Shown: piece by piece, positions 23,444-35,854 of the stretch | How positions within the stretch are numbered: position 1 is the first letter of the stretch | Layout of the letters: every line of letters starts with the position of its first letter | DNA from: Cinclus cinclus | Taxonomy: Eukaryota; Chordata; Aves; Passeriformes; Cinclidae | Direction: 5' to 3' | Length of the DNA stretch: 64,000 nt | Assembly: GCF_963662255.1 (NCBI RefSeq) | Contig: NW_026912148.1 | Coordinates: 124,001-188,000 of the forward strand | The notes under the pieces: generated by a model | Database searches by the model: none | Told to the model about the DNA's origin: nothing | The model's input: the letters and a program-made list of their open reading frames with translations, nothing else | Position numbers and translations under genes: made by a program

Positions 23444-24822
23444 TGCAGAGAGGCGGCAAAGCTGAATGCCGTGCCAGAGCTTCACTTCTCGCTGGAGCAC
23501 AGGAAGGCAAGAATGAAGAGGCAGAACACAGCCTTGGTTTCAGCAGCCTCCGGGACCGCAAAAGTTCAGCAATAGCTCTGTCAAAGCAGAACTCGGCTGA
23601 GAATGCTCTCGCAGCTTGGGAAAGTTAGGCGCAGCTGTTGACCAGCTCTGCCCGTGGCCACAGGCTGCTTCTTCGACCTTCACTGTGGCAGAGCTTTTGC
23701 GGAGCAGAGACGGCATTCTTCAAGGGCGTGTTCTCCAAGGTGCTGTGAAACAGAGCCTAGCACGCTGTCTCGCTGATCCTGGCTTTCGGCAAGCAGGCGT
23801 GCCAGACCGCCGACATTCTGCACTCTGGCAGCCTAGTTGCCAGCTTTCGGCAGCTGCTGTCCTAGCAAGGAAGCTCAGGGAGTCAAAGCCAGTGCCGGGC
23901 GGCACCTTTCTGCTTTGCCCGCCTAAGCGGCGTCACGCTCCCTCGGATACTGTGTCCTTTCCCTCTGCACTGCGTCTGCCGAGGTGCTCTCTGCCTCTCG
24001 GAGCAGAAGGGCAAAGGACAATGTTTTCCACAGCAGGGTAGAAACGGCATTGCTAGCAGGAAAGCTAGATGCCTTGGAACTGTCCCCTTAGCCCTTGCCA
24101 CTCACTTCAGGCTCGTACGCTGAGCAGAACAGCCTGCTGTTCTGAAGCTTCGCTGGCTGCCGTTCGTGCCCAGACGCCATTTCCTTCCCAAGGAGGCGAA
24201 GCGCCGTCTACTTCTCGCAGCGAGCACGCTGCTCCTGGCTTTCGCTTCTGCCGCAACGAGCTCGCTACGAGCACTTTTCTTCTCAACCCTCTAGACCATT
24301 GCGTTCTGCTTTTCTTGTCTCGTGAATGGAGACGGAAAGCTTCTCGGCTACAATCTCGCCCAGAACAACTGCGGCTACACATTAAGCTCGCCCGGGACGC
24401 CCTGCTGAAACTTGCCTTCTGGCACCCCATTCGCGGGGCAGCCGTCTTTCTTCGGCCACCTGCCAAGTGGCCCCATATCGCCGCGCTCGTTGCACTCCGC
24501 TTGTCAGATTGGCTTCCCGTGGCGCTGATTTCAGCCTGGCCAAATACTAGCGCTGCGGAGAGCTGTCTCGCAGACAATCATGTTCCAGCATAGAAATTTG
24601 TCCTGCAATGTTCCCCCCTCTTTTCCCGCATGGTGTTGCTCTGATGAATGCCTTGAGCATGGAACGACTTAAGCCAGCAAGTATTCCTCGCCGGCCACCG
24701 CTCGCTGTGCAAGAGGTATGCCGTGGAGCCTTTGAACGCTGCCAAGCAAAAAGCAGAGCAGTGACCATAAAAGCGAGGAGAGAGCATGCACGAAGCACAC
24801 TAGTTCTGTCTAGTGCTTTCCG
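23444..24822. repeat. Unit U18, class c
   Basis: Departure p953G only. Closes the second 9-mer. Confidence 0.97.
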
Positions 24823-26201
24823 TGCAGAGAGGCGGCAAAGCTGAATGCCGTGCCAGAGCTTCACTTCTCGCTGGAGCACAGGAAGGCAAGAATGAAGAGG
24901 CAGAACACAGCCTTGGTTTCAGCAGCCTCCGGGACCGCAAAAGTTCAGCAATAGCTCTGTCAAAGCAGAACTCGGCTGAGAATGCTCTCGCAGCTTGAGA
25001 AAGTTAGGCGCAGCTGTTGACCAGCTCTGCCCGTGGCCACAGGCTGCTTCTTCGACCTTCACTGTGGCAGAGCTTTTGCGGAGCAGAGACGGCATTCTTC
25101 AAGGGCGTGTTCTCCAAGGTGCTGTGAAACAGAGCCTAGCACGCTGTCTCGCTGATCCTGGCTTTCGGCAAGCAGGCGTGCCAGACCGCCGACATTCTGC
25201 ACTCTGGCAGCCTAGTTGCCAGCTTTCGGCAGCTGCTGTCCTAGCAAGGCAGCTCAGGGAGTCAAAGCCAGTGCCGGGCGGCACCTTTCTGCTTTGCCCG
25301 CCTAAGCGGCGTCACGCTCCCTCGGATACTGTGTCCTTTCCCTCTGCACTGCGTCTGCCGAGGTGCTCTCTGCCTCTCGGAGCAGAAGGGCAAAGGACAA
25401 TGTTTTCCACAGCAGGGTAGAAACGGCATTGCTAGCAGGAAAGCTAGATGCCTTGGAACTGTCCCCTTAGCCCTTGCCACTCACTTCAGGCTCGTACGCT
25501 GAGCAGAACAGCCTGCTGTTCTGAAGCTTCGCTGGCTGCCGTTCGTGCCCAGACGCCATTTCCTTCCCAAGGAGGCGAAGCGCCGTCTACTTCTCGCAGC
25601 GAGCACGCTGCTCCTGGCTTTCGCTTCTGCCGCAACGAGCTCGCTACGAGCACTTTTCTTCTCAACCCTCTAGACCATTGCGTTCTGCTTTTCTTGTCTC
25701 GTGAATGGAGACGGAAAGCTTCTCGGCTACAATCTCGCCCAGAACAACTGCGGCTACACATTAAGCTCGCCCGGAACGCCCTGCTGAAACTTGCCTTCTG
25801 GCACCCCATTCGCGGGGCAGCCGTCTTTCTTCGGCCACCTGCCAAGTGGCCCCATATCGCCGCGCTCGTTGCACTCCGCTTGTCAGATTGGCTTCCCGTG
25901 GCGCTGATTTCAGCCTGGCCAAATACTAGCGCTGCGGAGAGCTGTCTCGCAGACAATCATGTTCCAGCATAGAAATTTGTCCTGCAATGTTCCCCCCTCT
26001 TTTCCCGCATGGTGTTGCTCTGATGAATGCCTTGAGCATGGAACGACTTAAGCCAGCAAGTATTCCTCGCCGGCCACCGCTCGCTGTGCAAGAGGTATGC
26101 CGTGGACCCTTTGAACGCTGCCAAGCAAAAAGCAGAGCAGTGACCATAAAAGCGAGGAGAGAGCATGCACGAAGCACACTAGTTCTGTCTAGTGCTTTCC
26201 G
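24823..26201. repeat. Unit U19, mosaic of class a and consensus
   Basis: Departures p176A p428C p1285C. It has a-class bases at p176, p428 and p1285 but consensus at p89, p583, p602 and p918, so at least three switches are needed to build it from known classes. Confidence 0.95.
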
Positions 26202-27580
26202 TGCAGAGAGGCGGCAAAGCTGAATGCCGTGCCAGAGCTTCACTTCTCGCTGGAGCACAGGAAGGCAAGAATGAAGAGGCAGAACACAGCCTTGGTTTCA
26301 GCAGCCTCCGGGACCGCAAAAGTTCAGCAATAGCTCTGTCAAAGCAGAACTCGGCTGAGAATGCTCTCGCAGCTTGGGAAAGTTAGGCGCAGCTGTTGAC
26401 CAGCTCTGCCCGTGGCCACAGGCTGCTTCTTCCACCTTCACTGTGGCAGAGCTTTTGCGGAGCAGAGACGGCATTCTTCAAGGGCGTGTTCTCCAAGGTG
26501 CTGTGAAACAGAGCCTAGCACGCTGTCTCGCTGATCCTGGCTTTCGGCAAGCAGGCGTGCCAGACCGCCGACATTCTGCACTCTGGCAGCCTAGTTGCCA
26601 GCTTTCGGCAGCTGCTGTCCTAGCAAGGAAGCTCAGGGAGTCAAAGCCAGTGCCGGGCGGCACCTTTCTGCTTTGCCCGCCTAAGCGGCGTCACGCTCCC
26701 TCGGATACTGTGTCCTTTCCCTCTGCACTGCGTCTGCCGAGGTGCTCTCTGCCTCTCGGAGCAGAAGGGCAAAGGACAATGTTTTCCACAGCAGGGTAGA
26801 AACGGCATTGCTAGCAGGAAAGCTAGATGCCTTGGAACTGTCCCCTTAGCCCTTGCCACTCACTTCAGGCTCGTACGCTGAGCAGAACAGCCTGCTGTTC
26901 TGAAGCTTCGCTGGCTGCCGTTCGTGCCCAGACGCCATTTCCTTCCCAAGGAGGCGAAGCGCCGTCTACTTCTCGCAGCGAGCACGCTGCTCCTGGCTTT
27001 CGCTTCTGCCGCAACGAGCTCGCTACGAGCACTTTTCTTCTCAACCCTCTAGACCATTGCGTTCTGCTTTTCTTGTCTCGTGAATGGAGACGGAAAGCTT
27101 CTCGGCTACAATCTCGCCCAGAACAACTGCGGCTACACATTAAGCTCGCCCGGAACGCCCTGCTGAAACTTGCCTTCTGGCACCCCATTCGCGGGGCAGC
27201 CGTCTTTCTTCGGCCACCTGCCAAGTGGCCCCATATCGCCGCGCTCGTTGCACTCCGCTTGTCAGATTGGCTTCCCGTGGCGCTGATTTCAGCCTGGCCA
27301 AATACTCGCGCTGCGGAGAGCTGTCTCGCAGACAATCATGTTCCAGCATAGAAATTTGTCCTGCAATGTTCCCCCCTCTTTTCCCGCATGGTGTTGCTCT
27401 GATGAATGCCTTGAGCATGGAACGACTTAAGCCAGCAAGTATTCCTCGCCGGCCACCGCTCGCTGTGCAAGAGGTATGCCGTGGAGCCTTTGAACGCTGC
27501 CAAGCAAAAAGCAGAGCAGTGACCATAAAAGCGAGGAGAGAGCATGCACGAAGCACACTAGTTCTGTCTAGTGCTTTCCG
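26202..27580. repeat. Unit U20, class r
   Basis: Departures p232C p1106C on an otherwise consensus unit. Confidence 0.97.
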
Positions 27581-28959
27581 TGCAGAGAGGCGGCAAAGCT
27601 GAATGCCGTGCCAGAGCTTCACTTCTCGCTGGAGCACAGGAAGGCAAGAATGAAGAGGCAGAACACAGCCTTGGTTTCAGCAGCCTCCGGGACCGCAAAA
27701 GTTCAGCAATAGCTCTGTCAAAGCAGAACTCGGCTGAGAATGCTCTCGCAGCTTGGGAAAGTTAGGCGCAGCTGCTGACCAGCTCTACCCGTGGCCACAG
27801 GCTGCTTCTTCCACCTTCACTGTGGCAGAGCTTTTGCGGAACAGAGACGGCATTCTTCAAGGGCGTGTTCTCCAAGGTGCTGTGAAACAGAGCCTAGCAC
27901 GCTGTCTCGCTGATCCTGGCTTTCGGCAAGCAGGCGTGCCAGACCGCCGACATTCTGCACTCTGGCAGCCTAGTTGCCAGCTTTCGGCAGCTGCTGTCCT
28001 AGCAAGGAAGCTCAGGGAGTCAAAGCCAGTGCCGGGCGGCACCTTTCTGCTTTGCCCGCCTAAGCGGCGTCACGCTCCCTCGGATACTGTGTCCTTTCCC
28101 TCTGCACTGCGTCTGCCGAGGTGCTCTCTGCCTCTCGGAGCAGAAGGGCAAAGGACAATGTTTTCCACAGCAGGGTAGAAACGGCATTGCTAGCAGGAAA
28201 GCTAGATGCCTTGGAACTGTCCCCTTAGCCCTTGCCACTCACTTCAGGCTCGTACGCTGAGCAGAACAGCCTGCTGTTCTGAAGCTTCGCTGGCTGCCGT
28301 TCGTGCCCAGACGCCATTTCCTTCCCAAGGAGGCGAAGCGCCGTCTACTTCTCGCAGCGAGCACGCTGCTCCTGGCTTTCGCTTCTGCCGCAACGAGCTC
28401 GCTACGAGCACTTTTCTTCTCAACCCTCTAGACCATTGCGTTCTGCTTTTCTTGTCTCGTGAATGGAGACGGAAAGCTTCTCGGCTACAATCTCGCCCAG
28501 AACAACTGCGGCTACACATTAAGCTCGCCCGGAACGCCCTGCTGAAACTTGCCTTCTGGCACCCCATTCGCGGGGCAGCCGTCTTTCTTCGGCCACCTGC
28601 CAAGTGGCCCCATATCGCCGCGCTCGTTGCACTCCGCTTGTCAGATTGGCTTCCCGTGGCGCTGATTTCAGCCTGGCCAAATACTAGCGCTGCGGAGAGC
28701 TGTCTCGCAGACAATCATGTTCCAGCATAGAAATTTGTCCTGCAATGTTCCCCCCTCTTTTCCCCCATGGTGTTGCTCTGATGAATGCCTTGAGCATGGA
28801 ACGACTTAAGCCAGCAAGTATTCCTCGCCGGCCACCGCTCGCTGTGCAAGAGGTATGCCGTGGAGCCTTTGAACGCTGCCAAGCAAAAAGCAGAGCAGTG
28901 ACCATAAAAGCGAGGAGAGAGCATGCACGAAGCACACTAGTTCTGTCTAGTGCTTTCCG
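27581..28959. repeat. Unit U21, class y
   Basis: Departures p195C p207A p232C p261A p1185C. p1185C (28765) creates an NcoI site (CCATGG), present only in U21, U31 and U36, and lengthens the polypyrimidine tract to 19 nt. Confidence 0.97.
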
Positions 28960-30338
28960 TGCAGAGAGGCGGCAAAGCTGAATGCCGTGCCAGAGCTTCA
29001 CTTCTCGCTGGAGCACAGGAAGGCAAGAATGAAGAGGCAGAACACAGTCTTGGTTTCAGCAGCCTCCGGGACCGCAAAAGTTCAGCAATAGCTCTGTCAA
29101 AGCAGAACTCGGCTGAGAATGCTCTCGCAGCTTGAGAAAGTTAGGCGCAGCTGTTGACCAGCTCTGCCCGTGGCCACAGGCTGCTTCTTCGACCTTCACT
29201 GTGGCAGAGCTTTTGCGGAGCAGAGACGGCATTCTTCAAGGGCGTGTTCTCCAAGGTGCTGTGAAACAGAGCCTAGCACGCTGTCTCGCTGATCCTGGCT
29301 TTCGGCAAGCAGGCGTGCCAGACCGCCGACATTCTGCACTCTGGCAGCCTAGTTGCCAGCTTTCGGCAGCTGCTGTCCTAGCAAGGCAGCTCAGGGAGTC
29401 AAAGCCAGTGCCGGGCGGCACCTTTCTGCTTTGCCCGCCTAAGCGGCGTCACGCTCCCTCGGATACTGTGTCCTTTCCCTCTGCACTGCGTCTGCCGAGG
29501 TGCTCTCTGCCTCTCGGAGCAGAAGGGCAAAGGACAATGTTATCCACAGCAGGGTAGAAATGGCATTGCTAGCAGGAAAGCTAGATGCCTTGGAACTGTC
29601 CCCTTAGCCCTTGCCACTCACTTCAGGCTCGTACGCTGAGCAGAACAGCCTGCTGTTCTGAAGCTTCGCTGGCTGCCGTTCGTGCCCAGACGCCATTTCC
29701 TTCCCAAGGAGGCGAAGCGCCGTCTACTTCTCGCAGCGAGCACGCTGCTCCTGGCTTTCGCTTCTGCCGCAACGAGCTCGCTACGAGCACTTTTCTTCTC
29801 AACCCTCTAGACCATTGCGTTCTGCTTTTCTTGTCTCGTGAATGGAAACGGAAAGCTTCTCGGCTACAATCTCGCCCAGAACAACTGCGGCTACACATTA
29901 AGCTCGCCCGGAACGCCCTGCTGAAACTTGCCTTCTGGCACCCCATTCGCGGGGCAGCCGTCTTTCTTCGGCCACCTGCCAAGTGGCCCCATATCGCCGC
30001 GCTCGTTGCACTCCGCTTGTCAGATTGGCTTCCCGTGGCGCTGATTTCAGCCTGGCCAAATACTAGCGCTGCGGAGAGCTGTCTCGCAGACAATCATGTT
30101 CCAGCATAGAAATTTGTCCTGCAATGTTCCCCCCTCTTTTCCCGCATGGTGTTGCTCTGATGAATGCCTTGAGCATGGAACGACTTAAGCCAGCAAGTAT
30201 TCCTCGCCGGCCACCGCTCGCTGTGCAAGAGGTATGCCGTGGACCCTTTGAACGCTGCCAAGCAAAAAGCAGAGCAGTGACCATAAAAGCGAGGAGAGAG
30301 CATGCACGAAGCACACTAGTTCTGTCTAGTGCTTTCCG
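28960..30338. repeat. Unit U22, class a, p888A form
   Basis: Departures p89T p176A p428C p583A p602T p888A p1285C, without p918T. p888A is limited to U22, U32 and U37. Confidence 0.97.
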
Positions 30339-31717
30339 TGCAGAGAGGCGGCAAAGCTGAATGCCGTGCCAGAGCTTCACTTCTCGCTGGAGCACAGGAA
30401 GGCAAGAATGAAGAGGCAGAACACAGCCTTGGTTTCAGCAGCCTCCGGGACCGCAAAAGTTCAGCAATAGCTCTGTCAAAGCAGAACTCGGCTGAGAATG
30501 CTCTCGCAGCTTGGGAAAGTTAGGCGCAGCTGTTGACCAGCTCTGCCCGTGGCCACAGGCTGCTTCTTCCACCTTCACTGTGGCAGAGCTTTTGCGGAGC
30601 AGAGACGGCATTCTTCAAGGGCGTGTTCTCCAAGGTGCTGTGAAACAGAGCCTAGCACGCTGTCTCGCTGATCCTGGCTTTCGGCAAGCAGGCGTGCCAG
30701 ACCGCCGACATTCTGCACTCTGGCAGCCTAGTTGCCAGCTTTCGGCAGCTGCTGTCCTAGCAAGGAAGCTCAGGGAGTCAAAGCCAGTGCCGGGCGGCAC
30801 CTTTCTGCTTTGCCCGCCTAAGCGGCGTCACGCTCCCTCGGATACTGTGTCCTTTCCCTCTGCACTGCGTCTGCCGAGGTGCTCTCTGCCTCTCGGAGCA
30901 GAAGGGCAAAGGACAATGTTATCCACAGCAGGGTAGAAATGGCATTGCTAGCAGGAAAGCTAGATGCCTTGGAACTGTCCCCTTAGCCCTTGCCACTCAC
31001 TTCAGGCTCGTACGCTGAGCAGAACAGCCTGCTGTTCTGAAGCTTCGCTGGCTGCCGTTCGTGCCCAGATGCCATTTCCTTCCCAAGGAGGCGAAGCGCC
31101 GTCTACTTCTCGCAGCGAGCACGCTGCTCCTGGCTTTCGCTTCTGCCGCAACGAGCTCGCTACGAGCACTTTTCTTCTCAACCCTCTAGACCATTGCGTT
31201 CTGCTTTTCTTGTCTCGTGAATGGAGACGGAAAGCTTCTCGGCTACAATCTCGCCCAGAACAACTGCGGCTACACATTAAGCTCGCCCGGAACGCCCTGC
31301 TGAAACTTGCCTTCTGGCACCCCATTCGCGGGGCAGCCGTCTTTCTTCGGCCACCTGCCAAGTGGCCCCATATCGCCGCGCTCGTTGCACTCCGCTTGTC
31401 AGATTGGCTTCCCGTGGCGCTGATTTCAGCCTGGCCAAATACTCGCGCTGCGGAGAGCTGTCTCGCAGACAATCATGTTCCAGCATAGAAATTTGTCCTG
31501 CAATGTTCCCCCCTCTTTTCCCGCATGGTGTTGCTCTGATGAATGCCTTGAGCATGGAACGACTTAAGCCAGCAAGTATTCCTCGCCGGCCACCGCTCGC
31601 TGTGCAAGAGGTATGCCGTGGAGCCTTTGAACGCTGCCAAGCAAAAAGCAGAGCAGTGACCATAAAAGCGAGGAGAGAGCATGCACGAAGCACACTAGTT
31701 CTGTCTAGTGCTTTCCG
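30339..31717. repeat. Unit U23, class b, p732T form
   Basis: Departures p232C p583A p602T p732T p1106C, with consensus at p195. p732T (31070) is a CpG-to-TpG change shared with U38 and U42. Confidence 0.97.
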
Positions 31718-33096
31718 TGCAGAGAGGCGGCAAAGCTGAATGCCGTGCCAGAGCTTCACTTCTCGCTGGAGCACAGGAAGGCAAGAATGAAGAGGCAGAA
31801 CACAGCCTTGGTTTCAGCAGCCTCCGGGACCGCAAAAGTTCAGCAATAGCTCTGTCAAAGCAGAACTCGGCTGAGAATGCTCTCGCAGCTTGGGAAAGTT
31901 AGGCGCAGCTGTTGACCAGCTCTGCCCGTGGCCACAGGCTGCTTCTTCGACCTTCACTGTGGCAGAGCTTTTGCGGAGCAGAGACGGCATTCTTCAAGGG
32001 CGTGTTCTCCAAGGTGCTGTGAAACAGAGCCTAGCACGCTGTCTCGCTGATCCTGGCTTTCGGCAAGCAGGCGTGCCAGACCGCCGACATTCTGCACTCT
32101 GGCAGCCTAGTTGCCAGCTTTCGGCAGCTGCTGTCCTAGCAAGGAAGCTCAGGGAGTCAAAGCCAGTGCCGGGCGGCACCTTTCTGCTTTGCCCGCCTAA
32201 GCGGCGTCACGCTCCCTCGGATACTGTGTCCTTTCCCTCTGCACTGCGTCTGCCGAGGTGCTCTCTGCCTCTCGGAGCAGAAGGGCAAAGGACAATGTTT
32301 TCCACAGCAGGGTAGAAACGGCATTGCTAGCAGGAAAGCTAGATGCCTTGGAACTGTCCCCTTAGCCCTTGCCACTCACTTCAGGCTCGTACGCTGAGCA
32401 GAACAGCCTGCTGTTCTGAAGCTTCGCTGGCTGCCGTTCGTGCCCAGACGCCATTTCCTTCCCAAGGAGGCGAAGCGCCGTCTACTTCTCGCAGCGAGCA
32501 CGCTGCTCCTGGCTTTCGCTTCTGCCGCAACGAGCTCGCTACGAGCACTTTTCTTCTCAACCCTCTAGACCATTGCGTTCTGCTTTTCTTGTCTCGTGAA
32601 TGGAGACGGAAAGCTTCTCGGCTACAATCTCGCCCAGAACAACTGCGGCTACACATTAAGCTCGCCCGGGACGCCCTGCTGAAACTTGCCTTCTGGCACC
32701 CCATTCGCGGGGCAGCCGTCTTTCTTCGGCCACCTGCCAAGTGGCCCCATATCGCCGCGCTCGTTGCACTCCGCTTGTCAGATTGGCTTCCCGTGGCGCT
32801 GATTTCAGCCTGGCCAAATACTAGCGCTGCGGAGAGCTGTCTCGCAGACAATCATGTTCCAGCATAGAAATTTGTCCTGCAATGTTCCCCCCTCTTTTCC
32901 CGCATGGTGTTGCTCTGATGAATGCCTTGAGCATGGAACGACTTAAGCCAGCAAGTATTCCTCGCCGGCCACCGCTCGCTGTGCAAGAGGTATGCCGTGG
33001 ACCCTTTGAACGCTGCCAAGCAAAAAGCAGAGCAGTGACCATAAAAGCGAGGAGAGAGCATGCACGAAGCACACTAGTTCTGTCTAGTGCTTTCCG
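31718..33096. repeat. Unit U24, class c with p1285C
   Basis: Departures p953G p1285C, a combination unique in the window. Confidence 0.97.
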
Positions 33097-34475
33097 TGCA
33101 GAGAGGCGGCAAAGCTGAATGCCGTGCCAGAGCTTCACTTCTCGCTGGAGCACAGGAAGGCAAGAATGAAGAGGCAGAACACAGCCTTGGTTTCAGCAGC
33201 CTCCGGGACCGCAAAAGTTCAGCAATAGCTCTGTCAAAGCAGAACTCGGCTGAGAATGCTCTCGCAGCTTGGGAAAGTTAGGCGCAGCTGCTGACCAGCT
33301 CTGCCCGTGGCCACAGGCTGCTTCTTCCACCTTCACTGTGGCAGAGCTTTTGCGGAGCAGAGAGGGCATTCTTCAAGGGCGTGTTCTCCAAGGTGCTGTG
33401 AAACAGAGCCTAGCACGCTGTCTCGCTGATCCTGGCTTTCGGCAAGCAGGCGTGCCAGACCGCCGACATTCTGCACTCTGGCAGCCTAGTTGCCAGCTTT
33501 CGGCAGCTGCTGTCCTAGCAAGGAAGCTCAGGGAGTCAAAGCCAGTGCCGGGCGGCACCTTTCTGCTTTGCCCGCCTAAGCGGCGTCACGCTCCCTCGGA
33601 TACTGTGTCCTTTCCCTCTGCACTGCGTCTGCCGAGGTGCTCTCTGCCTCTCGGAGCAGAAGGGCAAAGGACAATGTTTTCCACAGCAGGGTAGAAATGG
33701 CATTGCTAGCAGGAAAGCTAGATGCCTTGGAACTGTCCCCTTAGCCCTTGCCACTCACTTCAGGCTCGTACGCTGAGCAGAACAGCCTGCTGTTCTGAAG
33801 CTTCGCTGGCTGCCGTTCGTGCCCAGACGCCATTTCCTTCCCAAGGAGGCGAAGCGCCGTCTACTTCTCGCAGCGAGCACGCTGCTCCTGGCTTTCGCTT
33901 CTGCCGCAACGAGCTCGCTACGAGCACTTTTCTTCTCAACCCTCTAGACCATTGCGTTCTGCTTTTCTTGTCTCGTGAATGGAGACGGAAAGCTTCTCGG
34001 CTACAATCTCGCCTAGAACAACTGCGGCTACACATTAAGCTCGCCCGGAACGCCCTGCTGAAACTTGCCTTCTGGCACCCCATTCGCGGGGCAGCCGTCT
34101 TTCTTCGGCCACCTGCCAAGTGGCCCCATATCGCCGCGCTCGTTGCACTCCGCTTGTCAGATTGGCTTCCCGTGGCGCTGATTTCAGCCTGGCCAAATAC
34201 TAGCGCTGCGGAGAGCTGTCTCGCAGACAATCATGTTCCAGCATAGAAATTTGTCCTGCAATGTTCCCCCCTCTTTTCCCGCATGGTGTTGCTCTGATGA
34301 ATGCCTTGAGCATGGAACGACTTAAGCCAGCAAGTATTCCTCGCCGGCCACCGCTCGCTGTGCAAGAGGTATGCCGTGGACCCTTTGAACGCTGCCAAGC
34401 AAAAAGCAGAGCAGTGACCATAAAAGCGAGGAGAGAGCATGCACGAAGCACACTAGTTCTGTCTAGTGCTTTCCG
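33097..34475. repeat. Unit U25, b/a hybrid
   Basis: Left markers p195C p232C p268G as in U2 and U17; right markers p602T p918T p1285C as in U16, but with consensus T at p583. The switch from b to a lies between p268 and p602. Confidence 0.95.
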
Positions 34476-35854
34476 TGCAGAGAGGCGGCAAAGCTGAATG
34501 CCGTGCCAGAGCTTCACTTCTCGCTGGAGCACAGGAAGGCAAGAATGAAGAGGCAGAACACAGCCTTGGTTTCAGCAGCCTCCGGGACCGCAAAAGTTCA
34601 GCAATAGCTCTGTCAAAGCAGAACTCGGCTGAGAATGCTCTCGCAGCTTGGGAAAGTTAGGCGCAGCTGTTGACCAGCTCTGCCCGTGGCCACAGGCTGC
34701 TTCTTCGACCTTCACTGTGGCAGAGCTTTTGCGGAGCAGAGACGGCATTCTTCAAGGGCGTGTTCTCCAAGGTGCTGTGAAACAGAGCCTAGCACGCTGT
34801 CTCGCTGATCCTGGCTTTCGGCAAGCAGGCGTGCCAGACCGCCGACATTCTGCACTCTGGCAGCCTAGTTGCCAGCTTTCGGCAGCTGCTGTCCTAGCAA
34901 GGAAGCTCAGGGAGTCAAAGCCAGTGCCGGGCGGCACCTTTCTGCTTTGCCCGCCTAAGCGGCGTCACGCTCCCTCGGATACTGTGTCCTTTCCCTCTGC
35001 ACTGCGTCTGCCGAGGTGCTCTCTGCCTCTCGGAGCAGAAGGGCAAAGGACAATGTTATCCACAGCAGGGTAGAAATGGCATTGCTAGCAGGAAAGCTAG
35101 ATGCCTTGGAACTGTCCCCTTAGCCCTTGCCACTCACTTCAGGCTCGTACGCTGAGCAGAACAGCCTGCTGTTCTGAAGCTTCGCTGGCTGCCGTTCGTG
35201 CCCAGACGCCATTTCCTTCCCAAGGAGGCGAAGCGTCGTCTACTTCTCGCAGCGAGCACGCTGCTCCTGGCTTTCGCTTCTGCCGCAACGAGCTCGCTAC
35301 GAGCACTTTTCTTCTCAACCCTCTAGACCATTGCGTTCTGCTTTTCTTGTCTCGTGAATGGAGACGGAAAGCTTCTCGGCTACAATCTCGCCCAGAACAA
35401 CTGCGGCTACACATTAAGCTCGCCCGGAACGCCCTGCTGAAACTTGCCTTCTGGCACCCCATTCGCGGGGCAGCCGTCTTTCTTCGGCCACCTGCCAAGT
35501 GGCCCCATATCGCCGCGCTCGTTGCACTCCGCTTGTCAGATTGGCTTCCCGTGGCGCTGATTTCAGCCTGGCCAAATACTCGCGCTGCGGAGAGCTGTCT
35601 CGCAGACAATCATGTTCCAGCATAGAAATTTGTCCTGCAATGTTCCCCCCTCTTTTCCCGCATGGTGTTGCTCTGATGAATGCCTTGAGCATGGAACGAC
35701 TTAAGCCAGCAAGTATTCCTCGCCGGCCACCGCTCGCTGTGCAAGAGGTATGCCGTGGAGCCTTTGAACGCTGCCAAGCAAAAAGCAGAGCAGTGACCAT
35801 AAAAGCGAGGAGAGAGCATGCACGAAGCACACTAGTTCTGTCTAGTGCTTTCCG
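34476..35854. repeat. Unit U26, class b with consensus left end
   Basis: Departures p583A p602T p761T p1106C; all sites left of p583 are consensus, so a c-like left half is joined to a b right half. Confidence 0.96.

Larger units (their letters stand above)
12412..24822. repeat. 9-mer higher-order repeat, copy 2 (U10-U18)
   Basis: The order is a-b-c-d-a-c-a-b-c. U10, U12 and U13 show no difference from U1, U3 and U4. The nine differences from copy 1 are p1106 in U11, p918 in U14, p232 and p953 in U15, p1285 in U16, p261, p268 and p1080 in U17, and p953 in U18. The block probably arose by duplication of a nine-unit segment (12.4 kb), followed by small conversion tracts or point mutations. Confidence 0.85.
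24823..33096. repeat. Hexamer HOR, second form (U19-U24: hybrid-r-y-a-b-c)
   Basis: Six units of 8,274 bp. Slots 4-6 (a-b-c) match the hexamers at 4138-12411 and 16549-24822. Slots 2 and 3 are replaced by the r and y classes, and slot 1 (U19) is an a-like/consensus mixture. This is the first place where y (with p207A and p1185C) and the p888A form of class a appear, so the array changes HOR variant at about 24823-28960. Confidence 0.75.
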
